A stretch of 64,000 nt of DNA, taken from positions 124,001 through 188,000 of the forward strand of contig CAVVXU010000004.1 in NCBI GenBank assembly GCA_963752325.1, read 5' to 3'. Both the position numbers and the translations under genes were made by a program. The DNA comes from CAVTJL01 sp963752325 (lineage in GTDB: Bacteria > Pseudomonadota > Alphaproteobacteria > Geminicoccales > Geminicoccaceae). The notes under the pieces are model-generated. The model made no database searches, was not told the origin of the DNA, and saw only the letters and a list, made by a program, of their open reading frames with translations. This document shows, piece by piece, positions 1 to 9,699 of the stretch; position 1 is the first letter of the stretch, and every line of letters starts with the position of its first letter.

Positions 1-384
1 GACCACATCACCGGTCTCGAGGATCAGCTCCTGATGCAACGGCGAGCCCGTGAACCGCAGGGTCGCGAGATCGTTCCGGAGAAGCTCCCCCAGCCGCGCC
101 CCGGCGATCATCAGCCCGCCCTTCACACGCTCGGGCGGGGGCTCCGCCTCGGCCAGACAGGCAAGACAACGGGGCAGCGGGAGCCGCCGCCCGCCTTCCC
201 CGACGTCGTCGATCCAGACGACGTCGGGGACGAGCAGACGGAACTCAGGCGTGTCGACGTCTGCCCGTGCGGGCAGCAGGCCGTCCAAGCGGCAGCCTTG
301 CCAGTAGCGGTACGCAAGGTCGAGCGCGGGCTCATCACCAGTCAGCGCCCTTAGGGGCAATGATCGCTTCAGCAGCCAACGCAT
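1..384 (-). CDS. PAS-domain (PAS_5-like) protein, C-terminus cut by window edge
   Basis: Read on the minus strand from an ATG at 384, an open frame of 128 codons runs off the window start. The protein begins MRWLLKRS and continues DLAYRYWQGCRLDGLLPAR, then LLVPDVVWIDDV. The pattern Y-R-Y-W-x5-R-x-D-G-x-L-P-x-R is the hallmark of the small alphaproteobacterial PAS_5 proteins, which usually are about 150-200 residues long, so roughly 40-70 residues are missing. PAS_5 proteins are presumed sensory or regulatory, but no ligand is known. An AGAAGG stretch lies about 14 bases before the ATG. No catalytic domain is visible in this part, so the function beyond a PAS-like fold is unknown. Confidence 0.66.
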   Translation of the reverse strand, partial: MRWLLKRSLPLRALTGDEPALDLAYRYWQGCRLDGLLPARADVDTPEFRLLVPDVVWIDDVGEGGRRLPLPRCLACLAEAEPPPERVKGGLMIAGARLGELLRNDLATLRFTGSPLHQELILETGDVV

Positions 385-753
385 CGCGCTCGCTCGTACC
401 TTCTCTCGGCGTTTCCTCGGCTGGCGCACCTCCGTCCACCCGGCTCAACCGGACAGGACGGATCCCTCGCTCAGCTCACGACCATCCTCGTCCGGCAACG
501 TGAATCGGGCATGAAGCCGATGGCAAACCGAAAACGAGTTGTAGCCGGATGCGCTTCGCTTGGGCCATGCGCGCTCGGTGACGGCACCCCGGGGCCTTGC
601 GCGGATCTGCCTCGCAGCGTAAGCGGACGCCCGCCGGTACGGTCAAAGACCGCTTTCCTTGCCTGCGATAAGACGAACCCGCACCCCGACGAGGCAACAG
701 GCGTGGCCCGCTCTGCCGCCCTCAGCCGCTCCGGCGGCGACAAGCGCCCGAAC
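385..753. other. Intergenic region between the divergent PAS gene and clcA
   Basis: About 370 bases with no recognisable domain. A frame in phase with clcA is open back to an ATG at 511, but its translation is rich in Pro, Arg and Ser, has no transporter similarity and would add 81 residues to a protein that already starts normally at 754. I see no clear sigma-70 promoter or terminator. Because the two genes diverge, promoters for both must lie here. Confidence 0.45.
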
Positions 754-2115
754 ATGAGACGGTTCCTGGTACGGCCACCCTCCGAGTGGCGCCACTACTT
801 CATCGCCGCGGCGGTTGGCACTGCCACTGGTGCCGTTGGGACCGTCTTCCACGTGACGGTGGGCAGCGCTCTCGCTTGGCCGATGGCTTTGGCCAATGTG
901 CTGCATGGATTTCCGCTCGTCGTAGCGGTGGCGCTCGTGGCGGCTGCCATGGTCACGGGTTCGTTGGCCTTGGTCCGGACGATCGCGCCCGAGGCGGCCG
1001 GAAGCGGCGTGCAGGAGGTGGAGGGTGCCGTCGAGGGGATCCGCTCTGTCCGCTGGCAGCGCGTCCTGCCAGTCAAGTTTTTCGGCGGCATCCTCTCGCT
1101 CTCGTCGGGGCTGGTGCTCGGTCGCGAAGGTCCGACGATCCACATCGGCGCTTCCATTGCGGAGTTCTTCGCGCAATGGGTGCGGCTGGGCGACTTGGAC
1201 CGGAAGGGTCTGCTCGCCGCCGGCGCTGCCGCCGGTCTTGCCGCCGCCTTCAACGCGCCGCTGGCCGCGGTCCTCTTCGTGCTCGAGGAGACGCGCCGTC
1301 AGTTCCCCTACACCTTCCGCTCCTATGTCGGCGTGATCATCGCCTCGAGCATGAGCGCGCTCGTGACCGAGGCCCTCACCAGCACCTCGCCCGACCTGGC
1401 GATGGACCCGCTCAAGGTGCCGCTCTGGCTCATTCCCGCCTTTCTCGTGCTTGGTGGTGTCGTAGGGGCGCTCGGCGTCGTCCTCAATGCGGCGCTCATG
1501 GGCTCGCTCAGGCGCATGGATCGGCTGCCGCCCGCCGGCTCCTACGGCTTCGCCATCGCGATCGGCCTCGTGATGGGAGTCCTCCTTCTTTATCTGCCGC
1601 ACGCCACGCGTGGCGGTGACGAGCTGGTCGTGGGCCTCATCCAAGCCAATCATACCCTGGGCTTTCTCAGCGTCCTGCTCGTGGTCCGCTTCCTCACCTC
1701 CGTGGCCAGCTACGCAAGCGGCGTGCCCGGCGGCATCTTCGCCCCGATCCTCTCTCTCGGGACGGCAGCAGGGCTGACCTTCGGCACGGCGCTCGCAAGT
1801 GTGTTGCCGCCTGTTCCGGACCTGCCGGCCGCGTGCGCCGTGGCGGCGATGGGCGCGCTCTTCACGGGCTCGGTGCGGGCACCGCTGGTCGGAACGGTGC
1901 TGGTGCTCGAGCTGACCGGGACCTACGATCTCACCTTGCCCGTGCTCGTGGCATGCGGGACGGCTCATTGGGTGGCCCAGCACCTGGGCGGCCAGCCGAT
2001 CTACGAGCAGCTCCTCGAGCGGACCCTGCGCCGCTCCGGTCATCCAGCGGCTGCGCACCATCAAGAGGCGATCGGGCTGGCCGCGACCGGGCCGGCGTCG
2101 AAATCGACGTCCTGA
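754..2115 (+). CDS. clcA: ClC-type H+/Cl- exchange transporter
   Basis: A 453-residue multi-pass membrane protein of the voltage-gated chloride channel family, normal for a bacterial ClC. The anion-selectivity motifs are in order: GSGVQEVEGA near residue 83 (Gln replaces Pro of the classical GSGIP), GREGPTIHIG near 123 with the external gating glutamate, GVPGGIFAPIL near 325, and QPIYEQ near 414 with the pore tyrosine. The internal proton glutamate is also kept in LFVLEETRRQF, so a proton-coupled exchanger fits better than a passive channel. The start at 754 (MRRFLVRPPSEWRHY) was chosen over an in-frame ATG at 511 because the extension looks non-coding. It stands alone between the PAS gene and uvrD. 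Confidence 0.92.
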   Translation: MRRFLVRPPSEWRHYFIAAAVGTATGAVGTVFHVTVGSALAWPMALANVLHGFPLVVAVALVAAAMVTGSLALVRTIAPEAAGSGVQEVEGAVEGIRSVRWQRVLPVKFFGGILSLSSGLVLGREGPTIHIGASIAEFFAQWVRLGDLDRKGLLAAGAAAGLAAAFNAPLAAVLFVLEETRRQFPYTFRSYVGVIIASSMSALVTEALTSTSPDLAMDPLKVPLWLIPAFLVLGGVVGALGVVLNAALMGSLRRMDRLPPAGSYGFAIAIGLVMGVLLLYLPHATRGGDELVVGLIQANHTLGFLSVLLVVRFLTSVASYASGVPGGIFAPILSLGTAAGLTFGTALASVLPPVPDLPAACAVAAMGALFTGSVRAPLVGTVLVLELTGTYDLTLPVLVACGTAHWVAQHLGGQPIYEQLLERTLRRSGHPAAAHHQEAIGLAATGPASKSTS

Positions 2116-2223
2116 GATCCCGACAAGGCTCCTTCGGAGGCCCGCTTCATTGCTCGGGGCATCCTGGCGGCCATGCCCGGTAGTGGCGGGCTCTTGGTTG
2201 CCGCAGCCGGTCGTGGGGCGCAT

Positions 2224-4514
2224 ATGGGGGCAGCCGGGCGGCGCCCGGCGGCGGAGGAACCCATCCAGGTGGCGATGCAGATCGAGCGCACCGGCCCGTC
2301 GGCTCCCTTGGCCTATCTCGAGGGGCTCAATCCCGAGCAGCTGGCCGCCGTCACGGCGCCGGATGGCCCGTTGCTCGTGCTGGCCGGCGCGGGCACGGGA
2401 AAGACGCGCGTTCTCACGACCCGGCTCGCCCATCTCATCATGACCGGTCGCGCCAGGCCGGGCGAGGTCCTGGCGGTGACCTTCACGAACAAGGCCGCGC
2501 GCGAGATGGCCGGCCGCGTCGAGCGGCTGATCGATCGCGACGTGCAGGGCATGTGGCTCGGCACCTTTCATGCGATCGGTGTGCGTCTTCTGCGACGCCA
2601 TGCGGAGCTCGTCGGCCTGAAGTCGAGCTTCACCATCCTCGACACCGACGATCAGCTCCGGCTCGTCAAGCAGGTGATCCAGGCCGCCGATCTCGACGAG
2701 AAGCGCTGGCCGCCGAGGTCGTTGCTGGGAATGATCCAGCGCTGGAAGGACAAGGGTTGGCGACCCGACCAGGTTCCTGCGTCGGAGGTCGGCGATTTCG
2801 CCCTCGGTCGCGGTGTGGCGCTTTACGAGGCCTATCAAAGCCGCCTTCTGACGCTCAATGCCTGCGACTTCGGCGACCTGCTCCTCCACGGCCTCACCGT
2901 GCTGAGCGGGCATCCGGACCTGCTGCGAGACTATCAGCGACGGTTCCGGGCGATCCTCGTCGACGAGTATCAGGACACCAACGTCGCCCAGTATCTGTGG
3001 CTGCGCCTTCTCGCCCAGACCCACAAGAACATCACCTGCGTCGGCGATGACGACCAGTCGATCTACTCCTGGCGCGGCGCCGAGGTCGGCAACATCCTGC
3101 GCTTCGAGCAGGATTTTCCCGGTGCCACCGTCATCCGCCTCGAGCGCAACTATCGCTCGACCGGGCATATCCTGGGCACCGCCTCAGGCCTGATCGCGCG
3201 CAACCGGGCGCGTCACGGCAAGACGCTCTGGACCGAGGACGAGGTGGGCGAGCGCGTGCGCATCGCCGGGCTGTGGGACGATCAGGAGGAGGCGCGCTGG
3301 ATCGGCGACGAGATCGAGGCCTGGCAACGTGGTGGGGGCAAGCTCGCCGCTGCGGCCGTGCTGGTGCGCGCCTCCTTTCAGACCCGGGCGCTCGAGGAGC
3401 GCTTCATCCAGATGGGCCTGCCCTATCGCGTGCTCGGTGGTCCGCGGTTCTACGAGCGCCAGGAGGTTCGCGACGCCATCGCCTATGTCCGGCTGATCTG
3501 CCAGCCGGACGACGATCTCGCCTTCGAGCGGATCGTCAACACGCCCAGGCGTGGCATCGGCGACGCGGCGCTGCGGATCGTTCACGGGATGGCACGAGCC
3601 GAAGGGACGAGCCTCGGCAGGGCAGCTCGTGCCGTCGTCGAGACGGACGAGATCGGCGCGCGGAGCCGCGGCGCCTTGCGGCAGTTTCTCGCAATGGTCG
3701 ACCATTGGCGCTCGGAGCTCGCGAGAGCGGACGCCGCGCGAGCTTGTCGAGCTCGTCCTGGACGAATCGGGCTACACCGAGATGTGGCAGAAGGAGCGGA
3801 CCCCCGATGCCTCCGGCAGGCTCGAGAACCTCAAGGAGCTCGCCAAGGCGCTTGAGGACTTCGAGACGCTGCGGGGGCTTTCTCGAGCATGTGAGCCTGG
3901 TGATGGAGAACGCGGCCGACCCCGATGCCGACATGGTGAGCGTCATGACGCTGCACGGGGCCAAGGGGCTCGAGTTCGACGCCGTGTTCCTTGCCGGCTG
4001 GGAGGAGGGGCTCTTCCCCAACCAGCGGGCGCTGGACGAGGGCGGCAGCAAGGCGCTGGAGGAGGAGCGGCGGCTTGCCTATGTCGGCCTCACGCGGGCC
4101 CGGCAGCGCTGCGCCATCTCCTTCGCCGCCAACCGACGGCTCTACAATCAATGGTCCTCGTCGGTGCCCTCGCGTTTCGTCGAGGAGCTGCCGGCTGCGC
4201 ACATCGATCATCTCGAGCGCAACCCGACGCTGCGCCCCGATCGCGATTCGATGCTGGACGACACGCCCTTCGCGCCGATCCCGAGCCGGTTCCGATCGCG
4301 ACGCGCCGAGCTCGGCAAGGTGATCGACGGCAAGGCCGATATCCTGACGGTGAGGCCAGCCACGCCCGGCCGCAGCTTCGCGGTCGGCCAACGGATCTTC
4401 CACGACAAGTTCGGCTATGGCCGCATCGAGGGGGTCGAGGGCAACAAGCTCGAGATCGCCTTCGAGAAGGCCGGCCGTAAGAAGGTGATCGACAGCTTTG
4501 TTGAGCCAGCATGA
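2224..4514 (+). CDS. uvrD: ATP-dependent DNA helicase UvrD/PcrA, two frameshifts
   Basis: Superfamily 1A 3'-5' DNA helicase for nucleotide-excision and mismatch repair. Conserved motifs in order: GAGTGKTRVLTTR (Walker A), VTFTNKAAREM, VDEYQDTN (Walker B), GDDDQSIYSWRGAEVG, LERNYRS, MTLHGAKGLEFD and LAYVGLTRARQR. The protein is spread over three frames. The first shift lies at about 3720-3745, just before LVELVLDESGYTEMW. The second is in the five-G run at 3873-3877, just before FLEHVSLVMENAADPD. Both shifts correspond to one extra base; removing them restores a helicase of about 760 residues. The start is uncertain: ATG 2224 or 2275 (MQIERTG). The stop overlaps the prmA start in ATGA. Confidence 0.88.
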
Positions 4515-5432
4515 CGAGTGAAGTGAGCGACAGGGTCTTTTGGCGTGTGAGCTTCGGCGCGCCGGTGTCGGCGATGCCGGCTCTTCTCGACGGATCTGGA
4601 GGAGGTCGCTCAGAGCGTGGCGATCTTCGAGGACGAGGTCGGACCCGAGCAGGAGACGCTCTCCTGGCGCGTCGACCTCCTTTTCGACGCGCGCCCCGAG
4701 ATCGCCGGCCTGCGCTCCAGCCTGGTGCGTCTCTGCCGCCCGCACGGCTTTGCGCCCAATGGCCTGTCGCTCGACACCGTGGCCGAGGCGGACTGGCGCC
4801 GCGCGATGGCGGCCCGCACGCCTCCCGTCCAGGTCGGCCGCTTCGTCGTTCATAGCGAGAGCGCGGCCGCGAGATGTGCCTCCGGCCTCGGTCCCGGTCC
4901 AGGTCGAGGCCGGGCTCGCCTTCGGCTCCGGTGAGCACGCGACGACGCAGGCGTGCCTTGCCGCCATCGAGATGATCGCCGGCCGGCGTCCCGTTCGCCG
5001 CGTGCTCGATCTCGGCTGCGGCTCGGGCGTGCTGGCGATCGCCGCGGCAAAACGTTGGCCGGCCCGGGTCGTGGCCGCCGACAACGATCCGGTTGCGGTA
5101 GCGTGTCGCTGCCGAGAACGCTCGGATCAATGGCGTGGCCGGCCGCGTCCGCTAGCGTGCTGAGCGACGGGTGGTCGAGCAGGCTCGTCAGGCGCCGGGC
5201 TCCCTACGACCTCGTGCTCGCCAACATCCTGGCCGACCCGCTCTGCGCGATGGCGCCCGATCTGGGGCGGTACCTGGCGCCCGGCGGCTATGCCATTCTA
5301 TCGGGGTTCCTGGAGGGACAGGTCGAGGCGGTGACGCGGGTGCATGCCCGTTGCGGGCTGCGGCCGCGTTTCCAGGTCACGCGGTCGCCCTGGGTTGCGC
5401 TGGTCCTTCGGCGCTGGGGTGGCCGTCGCTGA
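4511..5432 (+). CDS. prmA: Ribosomal protein L11 methyltransferase PrmA, four frameshifts
   Basis: SAM-dependent trimethylation of ribosomal protein L11. The conserved pieces appear in order but in changing frames: start MTSEVSDRVFWRVSFGAP (4511); DLEEVAQSVAIFEDEVG; EAGLAFGSGEHATTQACL followed by the SAM motif DLGCGSGVLAIAAAK; AAENARINGVAGRVR; then PYDLVLANILADPLCAMAPDL to the stop at 5432. Each change is +1, near 4588, 4865, 5105 and 5155, as if one base had been inserted four times in 0.6 kb. Total length of about 300 codons is normal for PrmA. The start overlaps the uvrD stop. Sequencing error is far likelier than four real mutations. Confidence 0.85.
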
Positions 5433-5444
5433 TCGTTCGCCCTG

Positions 5445-5473
5445 TTGCATGCGGCGAGACCCTTCGTTATAAG
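5445..5473 (+). promoter_or_regulatory. Sigma-70-type promoter for rpmI-rplT
   Basis: A -35 hexamer TTGCAT (5445-5450) and -10 hexamer TATAAG (5468-5473) are separated by exactly 17 bases, in the gap between the prmA stop and rpmI. The predicted start lies about 55 bases upstream of the rpmI ATG, leaving a leader in which no L20-binding structure was worked out. Seen by eye only. Confidence 0.6.
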
Positions 5474-5533
5474 CCTCGGGCTTTCGGCGCGCCGGGTCGA
5501 CCTCGGTGGGCGCTCGCTCGGAGTTTTCCTTTA

Positions 5534-5734
5534 ATGCCCAAGATGAAGACCAAGCGGAGTGCCGCCAAGCGCTTCGAGTTCACCGGCAGTGGCAAGGTGA
5601 AGTTCAGGCACGCCCATCATCGGCACAACCTGACGAGCCGGCCGAAGAAGGCCAAAGCGCTGCATCGCAAGGCGGGCTATCTGACCGCGGGTGACGCCGT
5701 GCTGGCACGGCAGATGCTGCCCTACGGCGGCTGA
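5534..5734 (+). CDS. rpmI: 50S ribosomal protein L35
   Basis: A 66-residue, strongly basic protein beginning MPKMKTKRSAAKRF, the invariant L35 N-terminus, with HRHNLTSRPKKAK in the middle. It is a large-subunit protein. An ATG at 5534 follows the TTTTCCTTTA leader. It is followed after 30 bases by rplT, the near-universal bacterial pairing, and both are bracketed by the promoter at 5445 and the terminator at 6145. A longer upstream frame is open but non-coding in appearance. Confidence 0.97.
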   Translation: MPKMKTKRSAAKRFEFTGSGKVKFRHAHHRHNLTSRPKKAKALHRKAGYLTAGDAVLARQMLPYGG

Positions 5735-5764
5735 CGGCACGGACAGGATCGAGGAAACAGCGTC

Positions 5765-6124
5765 ATGGCTCGTGTGAAACGCGGCGTTACATCGCACGCC
5801 CGTCACAAGAAGGTTCTGGAGCAGGTCAAGGGCCATCGCGGCCGGCGCAGCACCTGCATCAGAACCGCAATGCAGTCGATGGAGAAGGCGCTTCAGTACG
5901 CCTACCGCGACCGCCGGCAGCGCAAGCGGGATTTCCGCGGCCTGTGGATCCAGCGGATCAACGCGGCGGTGCGCGAGGAGGGGATGACCTACGGCAACTT
6001 CATGCACGGCCTGAAGGAGGCCGGCATCGAGGTCGACCGGAAGGTGCTTGCCGACCTCGCCGTTCGCGACCGCGCGGTCTTCTCGAGCTTTATTCAGCAG
6101 GCGGCGGCGGCCCTCCAGGGCTGA
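5765..6124 (+). CDS. rplT: 50S ribosomal protein L20
   Basis: A 119-residue L20 beginning MARVKRGVTSHARHKKVL, with QRKRDFRGLWIQRINAAVR and the C-terminal globular part KEAGIEVDRKVLADLAVRD. L20 is an early-assembly 23S rRNA-binding protein that in many bacteria also represses its own operon. Length and both domains are normal. A GAGGAAACAG ribosome-binding site precedes the ATG. It ends just before a strong intrinsic terminator. Confidence 0.97.
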   Translation: MARVKRGVTSHARHKKVLEQVKGHRGRRSTCIRTAMQSMEKALQYAYRDRRQRKRDFRGLWIQRINAAVREEGMTYGNFMHGLKEAGIEVDRKVLADLAVRDRAVFSSFIQQAAAALQG

Positions 6125-6144
6125 GGCGAGGCCTCGGCTGAGAG

Positions 6145-6169
6145 AAAGGGGGCCTTCGGGCCCCTTTTT
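6145..6169 (+). terminator. Intrinsic terminator after rplT
   Basis: The stem GGGGCC/GGCCCC (6149-6154 with 6159-6164) closes a TTCG tetraloop, is extended by A-T pairs on the outside, and is followed by five T. It sits 20 bases after the rplT stop and separates the L35-L20 unit from pheST. Confidence 0.9.
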
Positions 6170-6220
6170 GTTAGGGAATCCGGCCGCGCGCCGGACCGGC
6201 GATCGGGAAGCAGGCGGGTC

Positions 6221-7300
6221 ATGGAGAGCGAGCTCGAGACACTCAGGTCGGAGATCGAGAGCAGGGTCGGCGAGGCGACGAGCCTTCGCGACCTCGACGA
6301 CGTGCGCGTCGCGGTCCTGGGCAAGAAGGGCCGTGTCACCGAGCTGGTGAAGGGCCTGGGCAAGGCGGCGCCGGAGGATCGTCCTCGTCTGGGGCAGGCC
6401 TTCAACGCTCTGAAGCGGGACATCGAGGAGCTGCTCGAGCAGCGGAAGGCTGCTCTTGCCGAGGTGGCCCTGGAAGCCAGGCTCGCCGCCGAGCGGCTCG
6501 ATGTCACGCTTCCCGCCCGCGAGCGTTTCGAGGGCCGCATCCACCCGGTGAGCCAGGTGACGGAGGAGATCATGGCGATCTTCGCCGATATGGGCTTCTC
6601 GGTGGCCGAAGGCCCGGACATCGAGGACGACTGGCACAATTTCGAATCGCTCAACATTCCGCCCGAGCATCCCGCCCGCCAGATGCACGACACCTTCTAC
6701 CTCGAGGCGGAGCAGGATGGGCGCCCCCTGCTTCTTCGCACCCACACGAGCCCGGTGCAGATCAGGACGATGCTGGCAGATCCGCCGCCCCACCGGGTGA
6801 TCGTTCCTGGGCGCACCTACCGGCGCGATTCGGACATGACCCACACGCCCATGTTCCATCAGGTCGAGGGGCTGCTGATCGACCGGCACTCGCATATGGG
6901 CCATCTCAAGGGTTGCCTGACCGACTTCGTGCGCGCGTTCTTCGAGCGGGAGGGGATCCCGGTCCGCTTCCGCCCGAGCTACTTCCCCTTCACCGAGCCT
7001 TCGGCCGAGATGGACATCGGCTGTAGGAGGACGCGCAGCGAGCTCATCGTCGGCGAGGGCGACGACTGGCTCGAGATCCTGGGCTGCGGCATGGTGCATC
7101 CCAACGTGCTGAGGGCGGTGGGCCTCGATCCCGACGAGTGGCAGGGCTTCGCCTTCGGCATGGGAATCGATCGTGTGGCCATGCTGAAATACGGCATCCC
7201 GGATCTTCGCACCTTCTTCGAGGCCGATCTCCGCTGGCTCTGGCACTACGGCTTCCTGCCGCTCGACGTGCCGACGACCTATGGGGGGCTGTCCCGATGA
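6221..7300 (+). CDS. pheS: Phenylalanine-tRNA ligase alpha subunit
   Basis: A 359-residue class II aminoacyl-tRNA synthetase catalytic subunit that charges tRNA-Phe as an alpha2beta2 enzyme with PheT. The N-terminal coiled coil (residues 1-85) is followed by HPVSQVTEEIMAIFADMGF, the motif 2 region RTHTSPVQIRTM, MTHTPMFHQVEGLLID, and the motif 3 region GCGMVHPNVL with FGMGIDRVAMLKYGI. Length is typical. The stop overlaps the pheT start (ATGA), indicating translational coupling. Confidence 0.97.
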   Translation: MESELETLRSEIESRVGEATSLRDLDDVRVAVLGKKGRVTELVKGLGKAAPEDRPRLGQAFNALKRDIEELLEQRKAALAEVALEARLAAERLDVTLPARERFEGRIHPVSQVTEEIMAIFADMGFSVAEGPDIEDDWHNFESLNIPPEHPARQMHDTFYLEAEQDGRPLLLRTHTSPVQIRTMLADPPPHRVIVPGRTYRRDSDMTHTPMFHQVEGLLIDRHSHMGHLKGCLTDFVRAFFEREGIPVRFRPSYFPFTEPSAEMDIGCRRTRSELIVGEGDDWLEILGCGMVHPNVLRAVGLDPDEWQGFAFGMGIDRVAMLKYGIPDLRTFFEADLRWLWHYGFLPLDVPTTYGGLSR

Positions 7301-9699
7301 AGGTCCCGCTGCCCTGGCTCAAGGAGCATCTCGAGACCGACCACTCGGCCGAGGCGATCGCGGAGAAGCTCACAGCCCTGGGTCTTGAGGTCGAGGGCAT
7401 CGAGGATGCGACCTCGGCGCTGGCCGCCTTCGCCGTGGGCTATGTGCGCGAGGCGCACCAGCACCCGAATGCGGAGCGGCTGCGCGTCTGCACCGTCGAG
7501 ACCAAGGACGGCACGAAACAGATCGTCTGTGGCGCGCCCAATGCGCGAACGGGCCTCTGGGGCATCGTTGCGCCCGAAGGGTCGACCATTCCCGCCACCG
7601 GTGACGTCCTGAAGCGGGCCACCATTCGCGGCGTCGAGAGCCAGGGCATGCTTTGCTCGGCGCGCGAGCTCGGCATCGGCGAGGACCATGCCGGCATCAT
7701 CGACCTCCCATCGGATGGGCTCGAGGTCGGTATGCCGGCCGTGCAGGCGCTCCGGCTCGAAGGGCCGGTCATCGAGCTCAAGCTGACGCCGGACCGTAGC
7801 GACTGCTTCGGGCTTCTTGGCATCGCCCGCGATCTCGCGGCGGCGGACATGGGCCGCCTCCTCACGCGCGACTACGCGCCGGTAGCCTCGCATGGCGGCC
7901 CCGACCCCGACATTGTCCTCGACTTCCCCGAGGGCGAGAGCGGGGCCTGCCCCCTCTTCGTCGGCAGGCTCATCCGAGGCGTCCGCAACGGGCCAAGCCC
8001 CGAGTGGCTGCGGCGGCGGCTCGAGGCGGCGGGTATCCGCTCGATCTCGACGCTGGTCGACCTCACCAACTATGTGATGCTCGACATCAATCGGCCGCTC
8101 CACGTCTTCGATGCGGCCAAGCTGAAGGGCGGGCTCCGGCTGCGCTTCGCGCGACCCGGCGAGTGGCTCCTCGCCCTCGACGGCAAGACCTACGACCTCG
8201 ATCCGTCGATGACGGTCATCGCCGATGCCGACGGGCCCGTCAGCCTCGGCGGCATCATGGGCGGCGAGACGACGGGCGTCACCGAGGCCACCACCGATGT
8301 GCTCCTCGAGGTGGCCTTGTTCGATCCGGTCCGCACCGCGGCGACCGGCCGGCGTCTCGGCATCGAGAGCGACGCGCGCACGAGGTTCGAGCGCGGCCTC
8401 GATCCGGACCAGGTGCTCTCGGCAACCGAGTACGCCACCCGTCTCATCCTCGAGCTTTGCGGTGGCGAGGCGGCGGCGCCGGTGGTCGCGGGCAATGTTC
8501 CGGCCCGCCGGGAGACGATGGCGTTTCGCACGACGCAGCTGCAAAGGCTGACGGGCATCGAGCTGGAGCCGCCGGTCATACGGGAGCATCTAACGGCGCT
8601 GGGCTTCGCCGTTGCGGGTGGCCCTCAGAGCTGGACGGTCGTCCCGCCGTCCTGGCGTCACGACGTCACGACCGAGGCCTGCATCGTCGAGGAGCTGGCA
8701 AGGCTCCACGGCTTCGACAAGATCGCGCCAGTCTCCGTGGCCCGGGCCTCCTCGGTCAATCGTGGCGTTCTGACCGCCGAGCAGCGCCGGCGTGCCATTG
8801 TTCGTCGGGCGGTGGCCGCGGCCGGCTATGCCGAGGCCGTCACCTGGTCCTTCATCCCGCCCGATCACGCGCGGCACTTCGGCCATGAGCAGCCGTGCCT
8901 GATGCGCAATCCGCTCAATGCCGAGCTGTCGGCGATGCGGCCTTCGCTGATCCCCAACCTGCTCACCGCCGTCACCCGCAACCTGTCTCGTAGCATCGGT
9001 CAGGGTGCGATCTTCGAGCTGGGGCCGCGCTACCTGGGAGCGATGCCGGGGGAGCAGGTCTGGGCGCTGGCGGGCGTGCGTTTCGGGGCTGCGGCTCCTC
9101 GACAGTGGGCCGAGCCCGAGCGCACCGTGGATGCATTGGATGCCAAAGCCGACGCTCTGACGTCGCTTGCCGCTGCGAGTGTGAAGGCCGAGGCCGCGCG
9201 CGTGACGACAGACCCGCCCGACTGGTATCACCCCGGCCGCGGTGGCCGCCTTCGGCTCGGATCCGCCACGCTGGCCACCTTCGGCGAGCTTCATCCCCGC
9301 GTGCTTCAGCTCTTCGGGATCGAGGTGCCGGTCGTCGCCTTCGAGCTGGACCTCGACGGCCTGCCAATGCCGCGGGGGGCTGCGGGGCGTGCGCGGCCCC
9401 AGCTCGAGGCGTTGCCCTACCCGCCCGTCGATCGTGACTTTGCCTTCCTGGTCGACGCCGAGGTGCCTGCGGAGGATCTCTTGAAGGCTGTTCGGGGTGC
9501 GGAGAAGAAGCTGATCCGTAGTGCTCGGCTCTTCGACGTCTACGAGGGCAGGGGCGTGCCGGAAGGCAAAAGGTCCCTTGCCGTGGCCGTTCGCCTCCAG
9601 TCACCCGACCGGACGCTGGGCGAGGCCGAGATCGAGGCGGCGGCGGCTCAGATCGTTGCCGCCGCCGGGAAGGCGGTAGGAGCGGTGCTTCGTAGCTGA
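7297..9699 (+). CDS. pheT: Phenylalanine-tRNA ligase beta subunit
   Basis: An 800-residue partner of PheS. From ATG 7297 (MKVPLPWLKEHLETD), residues about 40-150 form the EMAP/OB tRNA-binding domain. The B3/4 editing domain follows (ISTLVDLTNYVMLDINRPLH), then the B5 domain, the catalytic-like core (GYAEAVTWSFIPP) and the C-terminal anticodon-binding FDX-ACB domain (YPPVDRDFAFLVDAEVP). Intact and of normal length. The start overlaps the pheS stop. No obvious terminator follows. Confidence 0.97.
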   Translation: MKVPLPWLKEHLETDHSAEAIAEKLTALGLEVEGIEDATSALAAFAVGYVREAHQHPNAERLRVCTVETKDGTKQIVCGAPNARTGLWGIVAPEGSTIPATGDVLKRATIRGVESQGMLCSARELGIGEDHAGIIDLPSDGLEVGMPAVQALRLEGPVIELKLTPDRSDCFGLLGIARDLAAADMGRLLTRDYAPVASHGGPDPDIVLDFPEGESGACPLFVGRLIRGVRNGPSPEWLRRRLEAAGIRSISTLVDLTNYVMLDINRPLHVFDAAKLKGGLRLRFARPGEWLLALDGKTYDLDPSMTVIADADGPVSLGGIMGGETTGVTEATTDVLLEVALFDPVRTAATGRRLGIESDARTRFERGLDPDQVLSATEYATRLILELCGGEAAAPVVAGNVPARRETMAFRTTQLQRLTGIELEPPVIREHLTALGFAVAGGPQSWTVVPPSWRHDVTTEACIVEELARLHGFDKIAPVSVARASSVNRGVLTAEQRRRAIVRRAVAAAGYAEAVTWSFIPPDHARHFGHEQPCLMRNPLNAELSAMRPSLIPNLLTAVTRNLSRSIGQGAIFELGPRYLGAMPGEQVWALAGVRFGAAAPRQWAEPERTVDALDAKADALTSLAAASVKAEAARVTTDPPDWYHPGRGGRLRLGSATLATFGELHPRVLQLFGIEVPVVAFELDLDGLPMPRGAAGRARPQLEALPYPPVDRDFAFLVDAEVPAEDLLKAVRGAEKKLIRSARLFDVYEGRGVPEGKRSLAVAVRLQSPDRTLGEAEIEAAAAQIVAAAGKAVGAVLRS

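Noticed and set aside
643..3168. Very long minus-strand open frame (841 codons) across clcA and uvrD
   Set aside because: It is antisense to two genes with complete family motifs, is rich in Arg, Gly and His and shows no domain. Such frames arise from high third-position GC.
3720..5200. Programmed ribosomal frameshifting in uvrD or prmA
   Set aside because: No slippery heptamer with a downstream structure was evident, and four shifts in one 0.9-kb methyltransferase gene do not fit any known recoding system.
6145..6169. Considered as an L20 autoregulatory leader structure
   Set aside because: It follows rplT instead of preceding rpmI, and the T-run makes it an ordinary intrinsic terminator.
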